From Sporosarcina sp. 6E9 (lineage in GTDB: Bacteria > Bacillota > Bacilli > Bacillales_A > Planococcaceae), in assembly GCF_017921835.1 (NCBI RefSeq), contig NZ_JAGEMN010000001.1:489874-553873 (forward strand): DNA of 64,000 nucleotides, read 5' to 3'. The notes below the pieces were generated by a model, which saw only the letters and a program-made list of their open reading frames with translations, was not told the origin of the DNA and searched no databases. A program made the position numbers and the translations under genes. Below, piece by piece: positions 42,226 to 53,442 of this stretch. Positions within the stretch are counted from its first letter, which is position 1, and the number at the start of each line of letters is the position of its first letter.

Positions 42226-43181
42226 AGTAAATTGAGTGCTCCTTTATAATGTTTTCCTTGCCAGCTATTTCGTCTTTCTAATTCCTTATCAATACCGTTT
42301 AATACTTCCCATTTTGTAACACTCCACATCGGTCCAATCATTAGTTCAATCGGGCCGTCTCCTGTGATTCGATGAACAATCATTTCAGGTGGAAGTATTT
42401 CAAGTTGATCTGCGACAAGATTAATGTATTCGTCTTTTTCAAGGAATTCCAGTACGCCTTTTTCATATTGTTTTACCATTGGTGTTCCTTTTAATAGATG
42501 TAGCAAATGGATTTTAATACCTTGGACATCGAGTTTTGCAACTTCGCGTGCGGTTTCCATCATCATGTCATAGTCTTCCATAGGAAGTCCGTTAATAATA
42601 TGTGTACAAACGCGGATCCCGTGCTTACGAAGCTTTTCGACCCCCTCTACATATGTAGCGTAATCATGTGCTCTGTTCACAAGGTTAGCAGTTTTTTCAT
42701 GAACGGTTTGTAAACCAAGTTCAACCCATAAATAAGTGCGTTCGTTTAATTCCGCTAAATATTCAACAACATCATCGGGAAGGCAGTCTGGACGGGTCGC
42801 GATAGATAAACCGATCACACCTTCTTGTGCTAATGCAGCTTCGAATTTTTCTTTTAGTTTCGGAAGCGGCGCATGGGTATTCGTGTAAGCCTGAAAATAC
42901 GCCATTGGTTTGCCGTCTTTCCACTTTTTGTGCATGCGTGCTTTGATTTCAGCAAACTGAACATCGATTGGATCCACTCGGTCCCCCGCAAAGTCTCCCG
43001 ATCCTGCAACACTGCAAAATGTACAGCCCCCAAAAGCAACAGTGCCGTCCCGGTTTGGACAATCAAATCCTGCGTCTAACGCAACTTTAAATACTTTAAA
43101 ACCAAATTCATCTTTTAAATGCCTGGACCATGTATAATACCTTTTCCCTTCTGTAGGGAACGGAAGCGCTGAAGAATTCAT
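42222..43181 (-). CDS. mnmL: radical SAM protein YtqA/MnmL (tRNA wobble uridine pathway)
   Basis: 319 residues. The Fe4S4 cluster is held by the spaced cysteines in CPNRDGTVAFGGCTFC (C-x9-C... here residues 41, 53, 56 by rough count), unlike the classical CxxxCxxC. RYYTWSRHLKDEFGFKVFKV at the start is characteristic of the TIGR01212/YtqA group. MnmL converts cmnm5s2U to nm5s2U ahead of MnmM. AAGGAGTG lies 6 bases before the ATG. With mnmM it forms a complete MnmC-independent route. Confidence 0.88.
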   Translation of the reverse strand: MNSSALPFPTEGKRYYTWSRHLKDEFGFKVFKVALDAGFDCPNRDGTVAFGGCTFCSVAGSGDFAGDRVDPIDVQFAEIKARMHKKWKDGKPMAYFQAYTNTHAPLPKLKEKFEAALAQEGVIGLSIATRPDCLPDDVVEYLAELNERTYLWVELGLQTVHEKTANLVNRAHDYATYVEGVEKLRKHGIRVCTHIINGLPMEDYDMMMETAREVAKLDVQGIKIHLLHLLKGTPMVKQYEKGVLEFLEKDEYINLVADQLEILPPEMIVHRITGDGPIELMIGPMWSVTKWEVLNGIDKELERRNSWQGKHYKGALNLL

Positions 43182-43313
43182 ATTTGTTCACTCCTTATAT
43201 TAAAAATTATACCATGTTTAGAATAACGTATTCCTCAAATATTAAATAGTATTGTTCATTCACTGCATAAAGAATATAATTAGGGGAATTGGGTTTTGAG
43301 AGGGGGCACACAT

Positions 43314-44498
43314 ATGCCAAAAGCAGTTTGGTTATTGATCATCGGGATGCTCGTCAATGTGACAGGGAACTCTTTTTTATGGCCGCTGAATACAATATAC
43401 ATACACGACTATTTAGGTAAATCGTTGACGGTTGCTGGAATTGTTTTAATGTTGAACGCAGGGGCTGGTGTCTTTGGAAATCTGTTGGGTGGCTTTTTAT
43501 TTGACCGGATTGGCGGGTTTAAATCAATTATTGGCGGCATCGTCATTTCACTGATTGCTTTAGTGTGTCTAGTCTTCTGGCATGATTGGCCGCAATACGT
43601 TGTATTTCTGACGATACTTGGTTTTAGTGGCGGAATTGTTTTTCCGAGTATGTATGCGATGGTCGGCACCGTATGGCCTGATGGCGGAAGGAAAGCGTTC
43701 AATTCTATCTACCTTGCTCAAAACCTTGGTGTAGCGATTGGTCCGGCACTTGCTGGTTTAGTCGCTTCAGTTAATATCCACTATATTTTTTCTGCGAACT
43801 TATTTTTTTATGCCGTATTTTTCTTTATTGCTTATTTTGGTTATAAAAACATGATTATCGAACCTACACAGCACACAAATGTTATGATGCAAAGGAAAAA
43901 GATACAGCATAAAGCACCTTTTTATGCACTGATGATTATATGTGCTGGCTATTTACTAACATGGCTCATCTATTCTCAATGGTCAACGACAATTTCGACG
44001 CATGCGTTAGACTTGGGAATAACATTAAAGCAATATAGTTTCATTTGGACATTGAATGGGTTGCTCATTGTGCTAGGACAACCTTTGATCAAACCGATTA
44101 TTAAAAGGCTTGAACATCAACTTAAAGCACAAATGTTAATCGGCATTGGGATATTCATTATTTCATTTATTGTTGTCGGTTATGCTGGTTCGTTTAAGAT
44201 GTTCATCGTTTCTATGGCCATCTTAACTTTTGGTGAAATGTTTGTCTGGCCAGCAATTCCCACAATCGCTAACCAACTCGCGCCAAAAGGCCGTGAAGGT
44301 TTCTATCAGGGAATCGTTAATTCCGCGGCTACAATCGGTCGTATGATTGGCCCATTGGCTGGTGGTATACTTGTTGATTTATATGGAATGCAAATGATGT
44401 TAATTATATTAACAGCGCTCACGTGTTTATCGATTTTCACGACGTTATTTTATGATCGGCCGATTAAGAAGGTTGGTTATGAGGTGCGGGAATACTGA
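43314..44498 (+). CDS. MFS transporter (YttB-like)
   Basis: 394 residues, 12 predicted helices. FLFDRIGGFKS near 60 is motif A, AIGPALAGLVASV near 140 is an antiporter-type motif in helix 5. It may correspond to yttB, which neighbours ytqA in B. subtilis. ATG 43314 has GAGAGGGGG upstream; the frame opens six codons earlier. Substrate unknown. Divergent from mnmL. Confidence 0.82.
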   Translation: MPKAVWLLIIGMLVNVTGNSFLWPLNTIYIHDYLGKSLTVAGIVLMLNAGAGVFGNLLGGFLFDRIGGFKSIIGGIVISLIALVCLVFWHDWPQYVVFLTILGFSGGIVFPSMYAMVGTVWPDGGRKAFNSIYLAQNLGVAIGPALAGLVASVNIHYIFSANLFFYAVFFFIAYFGYKNMIIEPTQHTNVMMQRKKIQHKAPFYALMIICAGYLLTWLIYSQWSTTISTHALDLGITLKQYSFIWTLNGLLIVLGQPLIKPIIKRLEHQLKAQMLIGIGIFIISFIVVGYAGSFKMFIVSMAILTFGEMFVWPAIPTIANQLAPKGREGFYQGIVNSAATIGRMIGPLAGGILVDLYGMQMMLIILTALTCLSIFTTLFYDRPIKKVGYEVREY

Positions 44499-44518
44499 AA
44501 GATTGAATATAACTTTAG

Positions 44519-44558
44519 CGGGTACTAGGATGATCCATTCGAGTACTCGTATTATTCT
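44519..44558 (+). terminator. rho-independent terminator
   Basis: CGGGTACT and AGTACTCG stem (one wobble) followed by TATTATTCT. Confidence 0.6.
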
Positions 44559-44623
44559 GCGGTAAGTTGTTTTTCATTCCAGTTAGTTATTCGAATTTTT
44601 TCACGGTATTTCCTCAGCTTTTG

Positions 44624-44737
44624 TACAGGTGAAAAGTCCCGACTTGCAAGCAAAATCATTTTAGTGCAAGCAAACGGTATATAACTGCAAGCAAACCACT
44701 GCCAACTTCAAGGAAACAGCTTGTAGGTGCAAGCAAA
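44624..44737. repeat. phased TGCAAGCAAA array (copy 2 of dispersed repeat)
   Basis: TGCAAGCAAA begins at 44645, 44665, 44686 and 44728, with a degenerate unit TTCAAGGAAA at 44707: spacings 20, 21, 21, 21. The first 52 bases match 35400-35451 at 46 positions. The gap 44499-44920 holds a terminator, this array and AT-rich promoter DNA for scoA; I see no gene. Confidence 0.8.
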
Positions 44738-44920
44738 AAAAAATAACTTCAGTGATTGAAAAAATCCTTCTAAACTTCCTTAAAGACCGCGAAAAATCAA
44801 CCGTTTCAATAATTTTCTTATTAATGGAAACTAACTTTCATTGCAAGATTACGTAAACTTTGATTTAATTGGATAGATAGATTGAATATTAATCATAAAA
44901 GATTCAAAGGGGGATGCATG

Positions 44921-45607
44921 ATGAAACCTATTTATTCATCTGCGAAGGAAGCGGTTGCAGACATCGGGGACGGCGCTACGATTATGGTCGGCGGATTCGG
45001 GCTTGTGGGAATTCCTGAACAACTAATACTAGCGCTCGTTGAAAAAGGGGTTAAAGACTTAACGGTTATTTCGAATAACTGCGGAGTCGATGAATGGGGA
45101 CTTGGATTACTATTAAAAGATAAACAAATAAAAAAAATGATTGGCTCATATGTGGGAGAAAACAAAGAGTTTGAACGCCAGGTGTTATCAGGCGAAATTG
45201 AAGTCGAATTGACACCACAAGGCACACTGGCTGAGAAAATCCGCGCAGGTGGTGCGGGGATTCCAGCGTTCTTTACGCCAGCTGGTGTTGGAACAACTGT
45301 TGCGGAAGGGAAAGAAATACGAGAATTCGATGGGAAAGACTATGTCCTTGAAGAATCACTTCGAGCGGACTTCTCGTTGATACGCGCAGCAAAGGCAGAT
45401 AAATTCGGCAATCTCATTTATAACAAAACTGCCCAAAACTTCAATCCGATGATGGCGGCTGCTGGTGCTGTGACGATTGCAGAAGTCGAAGAAATTGTCG
45501 AAACGGGCGATTTGGATCCGCAGACAATTCATACACCGAGCATTTACGTGCAAGGGCTATTGCAAGCGGACCAAGAAAAACGCATCGAGCGATTAACGAC
45601 TCGGTAA
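44921..45607 (+). CDS. scoA: succinyl-CoA:3-ketoacid CoA-transferase subunit A
   Basis: 228 residues of the CoA-transferase family I alpha subunit: [19 protein letters not shown] is the ketoacid CoA-transferase signature 1 region and [14 protein letters not shown] the second conserved part; [16 protein letters not shown] is the CoA-binding loop. With ScoB it moves CoA between succinyl-CoA and acetoacetate in ketone-body use. AAAGGGGG is 8 bases before ATG 44921 (an ATG one codon earlier is possible). ScoB follows after 23 bases. Confidence 0.92.
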   Translation: MKPIYSSAKEAVADIGDGATIMVGGFGLVGIPEQLILALVEKGVKDLTVISNNCGVDEWGLGLLLKDKQIKKMIGSYVGENKEFERQVLSGEIEVELTPQGTLAEKIRAGGAGIPAFFTPAGVGTTVAEGKEIREFDGKDYVLEESLRADFSLIRAAKADKFGNLIYNKTAQNFNPMMAAAGAVTIAEVEEIVETGDLDPQTIHTPSIYVQGLLQADQEKRIERLTTR

Positions 45608-45630
45608 CGACGGAAAGGGGATAGTTGAAA

Positions 45631-46290
45631 ATGGGGAAAGTTAACTATAGAGAACGAATCGCAAGACGCGCTGAAAAAGAAATTAAAGACGGCAACTATG
45701 TCAACCTTGGAATCGGTATGCCGACATTAGTCGCAAATTATATTTCTGACGATAAGACAGTCGTCCTTCAATCTGAAAACGGATTGCTTGGAATTGGACC
45801 GTATCCAACAGAAGATGAAGTGGATCCTGATTTGATCAATGCCGGAAAAGAAACCGTAACATCCATCCCGGGTTCTGCATACTTTACGAGTGCCGAATCG
45901 TTTGCAATGATTCGCGGCGGTCATGTTGACGTAGCGATTCTTGGTGCAATGGAAGTTTCTGAAAAGGGCGATTTAGCTAACTGGATGATTCCAGGAAAGA
46001 TGATTAAAGGAATGGGCGGCGCAATGGATCTGGTTCACGGTGCGAAGAAAATCATCGTTATCATGGATCATGTGGCCAGAGATGGTTCAGCGAAAATTAA
46101 AAAAGAGTGCGAGCTTCCACTAACGGGTAAGCAAGTTGTCCATAAGATAATTACCGAACGTGCGGCAATCGATGTCACACCGGACGGATTGGAATTGAGA
46201 GAAGTCTTCGAAGGATTTACGATTCAAGACGTCATCGATTCAACAGAGGCAACATTGATTGTGAAAAATGTTATCGAAAATGTAAAATAA
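45631..46290 (+). CDS. scoB: succinyl-CoA:3-ketoacid CoA-transferase subunit B
   Basis: 219 residues. [16 protein letters not shown] near the start and [13 protein letters not shown] contain the beta-subunit signature; the Glu of SENG is the residue that forms the CoA thioester intermediate. [12 protein letters not shown] is the usual downstream motif. ATG 45631 lies 10 bases after AAAGGGG; TTG 45625 is a weaker option. It forms the enzyme with scoA. Confidence 0.92.
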   Translation: MGKVNYRERIARRAEKEIKDGNYVNLGIGMPTLVANYISDDKTVVLQSENGLLGIGPYPTEDEVDPDLINAGKETVTSIPGSAYFTSAESFAMIRGGHVDVAILGAMEVSEKGDLANWMIPGKMIKGMGGAMDLVHGAKKIIVIMDHVARDGSAKIKKECELPLTGKQVVHKIITERAAIDVTPDGLELREVFEGFTIQDVIDSTEATLIVKNVIENVK

Positions 46291-46334
46291 TAGTTGTTTA
46301 ATTTACTTAATTCGGGTAAGCTAGAACCAATAGT

Positions 46335-46578
46335 AACGGCATTGAAGAGGAGCAGTAGTCTTTTTATATCACAACTAGAGAGTCGGCGGTTGGTGCAAGT
46401 CGATACGTGATATAGCTAGGTGAACTCGCCTCGGAGCCAGTAAGCGCGAATCGTAGTAGCGCTTACCGTTATCCGCGTTAAGGAAACAAGTTGGACGGTT
46501 ATCCGTCAATTTGGGTGGCACCGCGGGAGTTTGTAAACAAATCTCGTCCCTTATATTTTTAAGGGACGGGATTTTTTA
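46335..46578 (+). ncRNA. T-box leader (leucine specifier) of leuS
   Basis: Stem I starts GAAGAGGAGCAGTAG; the apical loop shows GGTTGGTGCAAGTCG; the specifier loop reads GTGAACTCGCCTCGGAGCC with CTC (46425-46427), a leucine codon. The T-box sequence TGGGTGGCACCGCGG is at 46512-46526. The terminator AAATCTCGTCCCTT paired to AAGGGACGGGATT plus T run is at 46540-46577. Uncharged tRNA-Leu would open the leuS gene. Confidence 0.95.
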
Positions 46579-46598
46579 TTTTGAAGGAGGAAAAAGAC

Positions 46599-49013
46599 AT
46601 GAGTTATAATCATGGTCAAATTGAAAAGAAATGGCAAAATTATTGGAAAGAAAATAAGACATATAAAATGGTCGATGATCCTTCCAAAGAGAAGTTTTAC
46701 TGTCTAGATATGTTTCCATATCCGTCAGGTGCGGGCCTTCATGTTGGGCATCCACTTGGATATATCGCAACGGATATTTTAAGTTCTTTTAAACGGAAGC
46801 AAGGATATAACGTTCTTCATCCGATGGGGTGGGACGCGTTTGGCTTACCTGCTGAGCAATATGCGATTGACACAGGAAATGATCCGGCTGAATTTACTGC
46901 GAAAAATATCGCGACTTTTAAGCGTCAAATGAATGATTTAGGGTTTTCCTATGACTGGGACCGCGAAATCAATACGACAGACCCTTCTTATTATAAATGG
47001 ACACAGTGGATTTTCATCCAACTTTATAATAAAGGATTAGCGTATGTAGACGAAGTTGATGTGAACTGGTGCCCAGCGCTTGGAACGGTTTTAGCGAATG
47101 AAGAAATCATCGACGGTTTGTCCGAGCGTGGTGGACATCCGGTTGAGCGACGCCCGATGCGCCAATGGGTGCTTAGAATTACGAATTACGCTGACCGTTT
47201 ACTTGAAGATTTGGATGACCTGGATTGGCCGGAAAGCTTAAAAGATATGCAACGGAATTGGATTGGTCGTTCTGAAGGTGCGCAATTGAAGTTTGAGATT
47301 AAGGGAACTGACTTATCTTTTGAAGCCTTTACGACGCGTCCAGATACGATTTTCGGCGCAACCTATGCGGTACTCGCACCAGAACATAAATTGGTGAAAC
47401 AAATTACAACTGATGAACAAACAGAAGCAGTTGCTAATTATTTGAATGAAGTGAAACTAAAGAGCGATCTTGAACGAACTGATCTTGCGGATGAAAAAAC
47501 AGGCGTATTTACAGGCGCTTATGCAATAAACCCAGCAAGCGGCGAGAAAATGCCGATATGGATTGCGGATTATGTACTTGCGTCATACGGTACAGGCGCA
47601 ATTATGGCTGTACCTGCACATGATGAACGCGACTATGAGTTTGCCGAAAAGTTTGACCTGCCGATTATCGAAGTAGTGGCCGGCGGCGATATTTCAAAAG
47701 AAGCGTATATTGGTGATGGAACACATATTAATTCCGGGTTCTTAGATGGACTTGAAAAAGATGATGCAATCGAAAAAGCAATTGCATGGTTTGTTGAGCA
47801 AGGCAAAGGCGAAAAGAAAATTTCGTATCGATTACGCGATTGGTTATTTTCAAGACAACGTTACTGGGGAGAGCCGATTCCAATTATTCATTGGGAAGAT
47901 GGCACCATGACAGCGCTTGACGAATCCGAATTGCCATTGACGCTACCGGTAACTGATAATATTAAGCCAAGCGGAACTGGTGAATCGCCACTTGCGAATA
48001 TCGAAGAGTGGATTAACGTAGTTGACCCGAAAACTGGAATGAAAGGTCGACGCGAAACGAATACGATGCCGCAGTGGGCTGGAAGCTGTTGGTACTACTT
48101 ACGTTACATCGATCCAGATAATGATGAAATGATCATAGACCCAGAACTTGCAAAACGTTGGTTGCCTGTCGATATTTATGTGGGTGGGGCGGAACATGCC
48201 GTGCTGCACTTGTTATACGCGCGTTTTTGGCACAAGGTTCTTTATGATATCGGCGTAGTTGAAACAAAAGAACCGTTCCAAAAGCTGTTTAACCAAGGCA
48301 TGATTTTAGGTGAAGGCAATGAAAAAATGTCGAAATCGATTGGGAATGTCATTAATCCTGATGATATTGTCCATTCACACGGTGCCGACTCCCTTCGCTT
48401 ATATGAAATGTTCATGGGTCCACTTGATGCATCTAAAGCATGGAATACGAATGGCCTTGATGGTTCACGTAGATTCCTGGATCGAATTTGGCGTCTTTAT
48501 GTAAATGAAGATGGTTCATTAGGCGAGAAAATTGGTGGAGAATCAACTGGACCACTCGAGAAAGTGTATCATCAGACTGTGAAAAAAGTGACTGATGATT
48601 TTGAAGCGATGCATAATAACACGGCAATTTCTCAGCTCATGGTATTTATCAATGAGTGCTACAAAGCCGATTCAGTCCCGACTGAGTATGCAATAGGCTT
48701 TGTTAAATTAATCTCGCCAATTGTGCCGCATCTTGCAGAAGAACTTTGGGAAAAGCTTGGCCATACGGATACAATTACTTACGAACCATGGCCAACATAT
48801 GATGAATCGAAACTTGTCGATGACACGGTAGAAATCGCCGTTCAGATTAACGGAAAAGTTCGCGCGAGAATTGTCGTTGCGAAAGATAGCACGAAAGAAG
48901 AGCTTGAAGAACTGGCGCTACAAGACGAAAAAGTGCAAGAGTTCATCGATGGTAAAGAAGTGAAGAAAATAATCGGAATTCCGGGCAGACTGGTGAATAT
49001 CGTTGCTCCGTAA
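46599..49013 (+). CDS. leuS: leucyl-tRNA synthetase
   Basis: 804 residues, class Ia synthetase. [12 protein letters not shown] near 45 is the HIGH box, and EKMSKSIG (KMSKS at 576-580) the second ATP motif; the CP1 editing domain (about 220-415) shows [12 protein letters not shown] with the proofreading Thr-rich region, and a [15 protein letters not shown] segment follows. GAAGGAGG lies 8 bases before ATG 46599. Controlled by the upstream leucine T-box. Confidence 0.97.
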   Translation: MSYNHGQIEKKWQNYWKENKTYKMVDDPSKEKFYCLDMFPYPSGAGLHVGHPLGYIATDILSSFKRKQGYNVLHPMGWDAFGLPAEQYAIDTGNDPAEFTAKNIATFKRQMNDLGFSYDWDREINTTDPSYYKWTQWIFIQLYNKGLAYVDEVDVNWCPALGTVLANEEIIDGLSERGGHPVERRPMRQWVLRITNYADRLLEDLDDLDWPESLKDMQRNWIGRSEGAQLKFEIKGTDLSFEAFTTRPDTIFGATYAVLAPEHKLVKQITTDEQTEAVANYLNEVKLKSDLERTDLADEKTGVFTGAYAINPASGEKMPIWIADYVLASYGTGAIMAVPAHDERDYEFAEKFDLPIIEVVAGGDISKEAYIGDGTHINSGFLDGLEKDDAIEKAIAWFVEQGKGEKKISYRLRDWLFSRQRYWGEPIPIIHWEDGTMTALDESELPLTLPVTDNIKPSGTGESPLANIEEWINVVDPKTGMKGRRETNTMPQWAGSCWYYLRYIDPDNDEMIIDPELAKRWLPVDIYVGGAEHAVLHLLYARFWHKVLYDIGVVETKEPFQKLFNQGMILGEGNEKMSKSIGNVINPDDIVHSHGADSLRLYEMFMGPLDASKAWNTNGLDGSRRFLDRIWRLYVNEDGSLGEKIGGESTGPLEKVYHQTVKKVTDDFEAMHNNTAISQLMVFINECYKADSVPTEYAIGFVKLISPIVPHLAEELWEKLGHTDTITYEPWPTYDESKLVDDTVEIAVQINGKVRARIVVAKDSTKEELEELALQDEKVQEFIDGKEVKKIIGIPGRLVNIVAP

Positions 49014-49043
49014 TTGGTCAATCTTGTAAAAGTAAGTGACCAT

Positions 49044-49084
49044 TAAAAAAAGTGCGCCTTCCATAAGGAAAGCGCACTTTTTTG
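49044..49084 (+). terminator. rho-independent terminator
   Basis: AAAAAAAGTGCGC and GCGCACTTTTTTG with an inner CTTCC/GGAA pairing. Confidence 0.92.
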
Positions 49085-49149
49085 TTTAGGTATATACGAG
49101 AGTAAGCCGCATTGCGTCGAGAAGAAAATAGGACTTTGCGCGATATCGC

Positions 49150-50418
49150 CTATACTAATTCAACGGCATACTCGCCAGCATTCATACCTGCTATTCTACC
49201 TGTAACCAATGCCGATGTAATATTATAACCACCCGTATAGCCGTGGATGTCTATTATTTCACCGCAGAAGTACAGACCATTTTTCTTGCGAGATGCCATT
49301 GTTTTCGGAACGATTTCTTTAACGGAAACACCGCCGCCGGTAACAAATGCTTTTTCCATCGGTTGTGAGCCGTTCACAGTCATCGTGAAAGCTTTCAGTA
49401 GCTTTGCGAGTGCCCGAAGTTTATCTGCGGACATTGTTGCGCCAATATCGGATTGCTCAATGCCTGCGCGGTCAAATAAAAAGAATAACCATCGTTCGGG
49501 TACTAAGCCTTTCAAAGTATTATTTACTTGTTTTTTCGGATCTTCTTTAACTGTCGTATTCAGTAGTTGAAATACTTGTTCTTCATTCATAGATGGCATA
49601 GAGTCGATTTTCATGTCAACGGGAACATTTCCGTTTTTCATTCGTTCTTTAACTACAAACTGGCTGCATCTTAAAATGGCAGGTCCACTTAATCCGAAGT
49701 GGGTAAATAGCATATCCATTTGATGCGTAATCAATGTTTTGCCTTTCCCGTTCAAAACGGAAACCGCTACATTGCGAAGTGCGAGTCCTTGCAATTCTTT
49801 TGCAACGATAAATGGTTCATTCGACAATAAAGGGACTTCGGTTGGAAATAACTTTGTAATCGTGTGGCCAGCTTTTTCTGCCCATGGATATCCGTCACCC
49901 GTGCTTCCAGTTTGTGGTACTGCTTTACCGCCGACAGCGAGAACAACAGCTTTTGTGCGGATTTCTTCACCAGTTGTTAATCGGACGCCGAGTATTTTGT
50001 CATCGTCCATTAGAAGCTTGGCAACCCGATTTTCAAGTCTTTTTTCTACATGTAACCGGTCCATTTCAGTTAGCATTGCATTGACTACATCACGTGCTTT
50101 ATTGGAAACGGGAAACATGCGCCCGTGATCTTCTTCTTTTAAAGCAACACCAAGTCCTTCGAAAAAGTTGATAATATCATCGTTATTGAATACGGAAAAC
50201 GGTCCGTATAAGAATCTGCCATTACCCGGAATGTTTTTAATAATTTCTTCTTGAGGCAATCGATTCGTCACATTACAACGACCGCCACCGGAAATGGCGA
50301 GCTTAGTGCCAAGTTTTTTTCCTTTTTCAAGCAGAAGGACATTTTGTCCGCTTTCCGCCGCGGCGATGGAAGCCATTAAGCCAGATGGCCCACCACCAAT
50401 TATTATTACATCATACAT
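49150..50418 (-). CDS. ytfP: FAD-dependent oxidoreductase, HI0933/YtfP (BaiN-like) family
   Basis: 422 residues. [17 protein letters not shown] (5-21) is the FAD dinucleotide fold, [16 protein letters not shown] near 46-61 is the family hallmark, and [17 protein letters not shown] near the C-terminus closes the FAD site. Electron acceptor and substrate are not established. ATG 50418 is chosen because the dinucleotide-binding strand begins immediately after it; the frame is open 79 codons further but that part looks non-coding and overlaps the divergent ytgP promoter. Confidence 0.88.
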   Translation of the reverse strand: MYDVIIIGGGPSGLMASIAAAESGQNVLLLEKGKKLGTKLAISGGGRCNVTNRLPQEEIIKNIPGNGRFLYGPFSVFNNDDIINFFEGLGVALKEEDHGRMFPVSNKARDVVNAMLTEMDRLHVEKRLENRVAKLLMDDDKILGVRLTTGEEIRTKAVVLAVGGKAVPQTGSTGDGYPWAEKAGHTITKLFPTEVPLLSNEPFIVAKELQGLALRNVAVSVLNGKGKTLITHQMDMLFTHFGLSGPAILRCSQFVVKERMKNGNVPVDMKIDSMPSMNEEQVFQLLNTTVKEDPKKQVNNTLKGLVPERWLFFLFDRAGIEQSDIGATMSADKLRALAKLLKAFTMTVNGSQPMEKAFVTGGGVSVKEIVPKTMASRKKNGLYFCGEIIDIHGYTGGYNITSALVTGRIAGMNAGEYAVELV

Positions 50419-50539
50419 ATATAGACCACGCTTTCGTTTTCCTCTATTATACACATTTCGCGGATATTCGTTGTTAAATACGATATTCGGGGGTAAACTA
50501 TTAAGAGTAGATTTAAGATAGATTGGAAGGATTAAAACT

Positions 50540-52153
50540 ATGTCGTCTAAACTTGTCAAAGGTACTGCCATTTTAACCATCGGGCTTTTTCTTTCCAAAG
50601 CGCTCGGGCTATTATATTTAATTCCTTTATATGCAATCGTAGGGAAGGAAAGCATGGGGTTATACCAATATGCTTATATCCCGTATAATATCGCGCTTTC
50701 AATCGCTATATCAGGTGCGCCGTTAGCAGTTTCAAGGTTTGTTGCCAGATATAACGCGCTTGGGGATTATGCGACGGGAAGAAAATTGATGAAATCCGGA
50801 ATGCTCGTTATGACAATTTCGGGAATCTTGGCATTTTTAACATTGTTTTTCTTAGCTGAACCAATTGCTCATCTCGTCATTAGAGATGAAGAACAAATAT
50901 TTTCCATAGAACAAATTACATCTGTCATTCGCTGGGTAAGTTACGCATTGCTCGTCGTCCCATTAATGAGTATCGTACGAGGTTTCTTGCAAGGGTATAA
51001 CAAAATGGAACCGACAGCTATTTCACAATTAGTCGAACAAATTGTTCGGATAATTGCAGTCCTGATTGGCGCCTATTTCGTAGTCAATTTCATGCATGAA
51101 TCACCTGAAAAAGCGATTAACTTTGCTGTGTTCGCAGCATTTATCGGTGGAATTGCAGGACTTGGTGTTTTGTATTGGTATTGGAAAAAGTATAAACAAG
51201 AATTCAATACTTTGTTGGATAATAGTATCCAACCTGAAGAAGAAACTTCATTTTTCTCGATGTACAAAGAGTTATTCTCATATTTATTGCCATTTATTTT
51301 GGTTGGAGTCATAAATCCTTTATATCAATTCGTTGATATGGTCACGTTTAACGATGCTATGAAATCGATAGGACGTTCAACTGTGTCGGATGTTTACTTG
51401 GCAATGTTAAATTTACTAACTCATAAATTCGTTATGATACCAGTAATGATTGCAACAGGATTCTCCATGGCGCTAATTCCTGTACTAACAACCTATTTCA
51501 CGAAAAATGACCAAAAGGGAATTACACGCTCACTTGATCAAACATATCAAATTATGATGTTCTTAACGATTCCACTTGTTATTGGGCTCATGGTTCTGTC
51601 AAATGAATTTTATCAATTACTATATGAACAAGACGCAATGGGCGCGAAAATCCTTGCGAGTTATGCGCCGGTCGCTATTCTTTTTGGATTGTTTACGGTA
51701 ACAGCTGCAATTCTACAAGGAATCGATCGGCATAAATGGATTATCTTCAACTCCTTGGTCGGTTTGCTTGTTAAATTAGTGATTAACATTCCACTCATAA
51801 AATTATTTGAAACGAATGGCGCAATCTTAGCGACAGCTATCGGCTATACGATTGCTGTAGGTTTAAATATCGGGATAATAACAAAAGCTCTTCAATACCG
51901 TTCACGAATGGTCTTCAGAAGAATTATTCTGATCGGTATTTTGAACTTAGTCATGTTCGTCAGCGTATATTTCACACTAAAAGGTTTAACTGCATTCAGC
52001 GCGGTTGATGGTAAAATGCATGCGCTCTTCTATATTCTGATTTGTACAGGTGTCGGCGGGGCTATTTACGGTTATTTATCGTTAAAAACAGGCCTTGCGC
52101 AAAAATTGTTTGGTGAACGTCTCACGAGATTTACAGATAAGTTAGGGTTTTAG
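50540..52153 (+). CDS. ytgP: MurJ/SpoVB-family lipid flippase (YtgP)
   Basis: 537 residues, 14 predicted helices of the MOP superfamily. [20 protein letters not shown] opens the family; [20 protein letters not shown] is the most conserved stretch. YtgP is the B. subtilis MurJ, which flips lipid II for peptidoglycan synthesis (with Amj as backup). GGAAGGA lies upstream. The pseudouridine synthase gene follows after 10 bases and is probably co-transcribed. Confidence 0.9.
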   Translation: MSSKLVKGTAILTIGLFLSKALGLLYLIPLYAIVGKESMGLYQYAYIPYNIALSIAISGAPLAVSRFVARYNALGDYATGRKLMKSGMLVMTISGILAFLTLFFLAEPIAHLVIRDEEQIFSIEQITSVIRWVSYALLVVPLMSIVRGFLQGYNKMEPTAISQLVEQIVRIIAVLIGAYFVVNFMHESPEKAINFAVFAAFIGGIAGLGVLYWYWKKYKQEFNTLLDNSIQPEEETSFFSMYKELFSYLLPFILVGVINPLYQFVDMVTFNDAMKSIGRSTVSDVYLAMLNLLTHKFVMIPVMIATGFSMALIPVLTTYFTKNDQKGITRSLDQTYQIMMFLTIPLVIGLMVLSNEFYQLLYEQDAMGAKILASYAPVAILFGLFTVTAAILQGIDRHKWIIFNSLVGLLVKLVINIPLIKLFETNGAILATAIGYTIAVGLNIGIITKALQYRSRMVFRRIILIGILNLVMFVSVYFTLKGLTAFSAVDGKMHALFYILICTGVGGAIYGYLSLKTGLAQKLFGERLTRFTDKLGF

Positions 52154-52163
52154 GAGGAAGAAA

Positions 52164-52883
52164 ATGCGTTTAGATAAATTATTATCAAATATGGGATTCG
52201 GATCACGAAAAGAAGTGCGTCAGTTACAGAAGAATGGCGCTGTACGTGTCAATGGTGAAACGGAAAAAAAGCCCGGCGTAAACATTGATACTGAAAATGA
52301 TGTAGTCACCGTTATGGGAGAACCCGTTGTCTATCGGAAATACATTTATATTATGATGAATAAACCACAGGACGTTTTATCGGCAACAGAGGATCGACAT
52401 GATAGAACGGTCGTCGATTTGTTAGATGCTGAATTTCGTCATTTTAAACCGTTTCCTGTTGGTCGACTCGACAAAGACACAGAAGGATTTTTGCTTCTAT
52501 CGAATGATGGTAAACTGGCTCATAACTTACTATCACCTAAAAAGGAAATTCCCAAAACGTATTTCGCAAAAGTCTCAGGTGTCGTAACAGAAGCGGATAT
52601 TGAAAGTTTTTCGGCTGGAGTGACATTAGATGACGGCTATGAGACTAAGCCGGGCATATTGAAAATAATCTCGGCGGGTGAAATATCTGAAATCGAACTC
52701 ACGATTACAGAAGGAAAGTTTCATCAAGTGAAAAGAATGTTCGAAGCAGTTGGCAAGAAAGTTGTCTATTTAAAAAGGCTCTCTATGGGGCCGTTACAGC
52801 TTGATGAAACATTACCGCTAGGCGCTTATCGGGAATTGACCGAAGAAGAAGTAGAACGATTATATTCAACAACAGGTGCATAA
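52164..52883 (+). CDS. ytzG: 16S rRNA pseudouridine synthase (RsuA family)
   Basis: 239 residues. An S4 RNA-binding domain (MRLDKLLSNMGFGSRKEV) is followed by the RsuA catalytic core: MMNKPQDVLSA, FPVGRLDKDTEGFLLLSNDG with the catalytic Asp at about 103, and EGKFHQVKRMFEAVG. The family makes pseudouridine 516 (E. coli numbering) in 16S rRNA. AGGAGG precedes the ATG. Confidence 0.92.
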   Translation: MRLDKLLSNMGFGSRKEVRQLQKNGAVRVNGETEKKPGVNIDTENDVVTVMGEPVVYRKYIYIMMNKPQDVLSATEDRHDRTVVDLLDAEFRHFKPFPVGRLDKDTEGFLLLSNDGKLAHNLLSPKKEIPKTYFAKVSGVVTEADIESFSAGVTLDDGYETKPGILKIISAGEISEIELTITEGKFHQVKRMFEAVGKKVVYLKRLSMGPLQLDETLPLGAYRELTEEEVERLYSTTGA

Positions 52884-52922
52884 GAAAAAGGCCGTTCGCA
52901 TTTGCGTATCGGCCTTTTTTTT
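52884..52922. terminator. bidirectional terminator
   Basis: AAAAAGGCCG and CGGCCTTTTTTTT between convergent ytzG and ytzE. Confidence 0.92.
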
Positions 52923-53139
52923 AATAAATTACTTCTTTAGATGTGGTCGTCCATTTTCCACGAACTGGACTTGTGACGAGGTCGTTATATTTTAAAACAT
53001 TTAAATCCCTCTGTGCAGTTCGGGAAGTGATATCAAATTCGTCGACAATGTTTTGTGTTGTCACTGTTCCTTTTTCACGTACATACAGATAGACATCTTT
53101 AACCCGGGTAAGCATACGATCAGTTGTTGTAATATTCAA
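52921..53139 (-). CDS. ytzE: small DeoR-type HTH protein (YtzE)
   Basis: 72 residues consisting of little more than a DeoR winged HTH: DRMLTRVKDVYLYVREKG, TTQNIVDEFDITSRTAQRDL, YNDLVTSPVRGKWTTT. No effector domain is present. TTG 53139 is used because the family begins just before DRMLTR; GGAG lies about 11 bases upstream. The frame is open for 32 more codons without a start signal. Conserved in this position in Bacilli. Confidence 0.82.
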   Translation of the reverse strand: MNITTTDRMLTRVKDVYLYVREKGTVTTQNIVDEFDITSRTAQRDLNVLKYNDLVTSPVRGKWTTTSKEVIY

Positions 53140-53442
53140 GTGATAAAACACTCCTTTTTCATCATACTCCAAGAAGCCATTGGTCATGAGATCCGTGAAT
53201 GTTGCTATACATTGAAAATTGTTTCTGAGCCGCACTTCCTTCCCTTAGTTAATCGTCTAGTTGGTTGGAATGTTCTGCTAATATAATTATACCTTATACT
53301 TTAACAAATTGCACGGCAATTCAATGAAATAGTAGTAATAACAGAATGTGCTTTATTTTACTAGGTAAACATGTGAAAATAGAAGAGGAGATAGAATATA
53401 CTAATAGTAGACGTTATGAAAATGAAAAGAGGAATGGACTAA

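Noticed and set aside
44645..44737. CRISPR array at the TGCAAGCAAA repeats
   Set aside because: Units are 10 bp with 10-11 bp between them, one unit is degenerate, and no cas gene is present.
50419..50655. N-terminal extension of the ytfP frame by 79 codons
   Set aside because: The FAD-binding strand normally starts within the first five residues, and the extension overlaps the ytgP start region.
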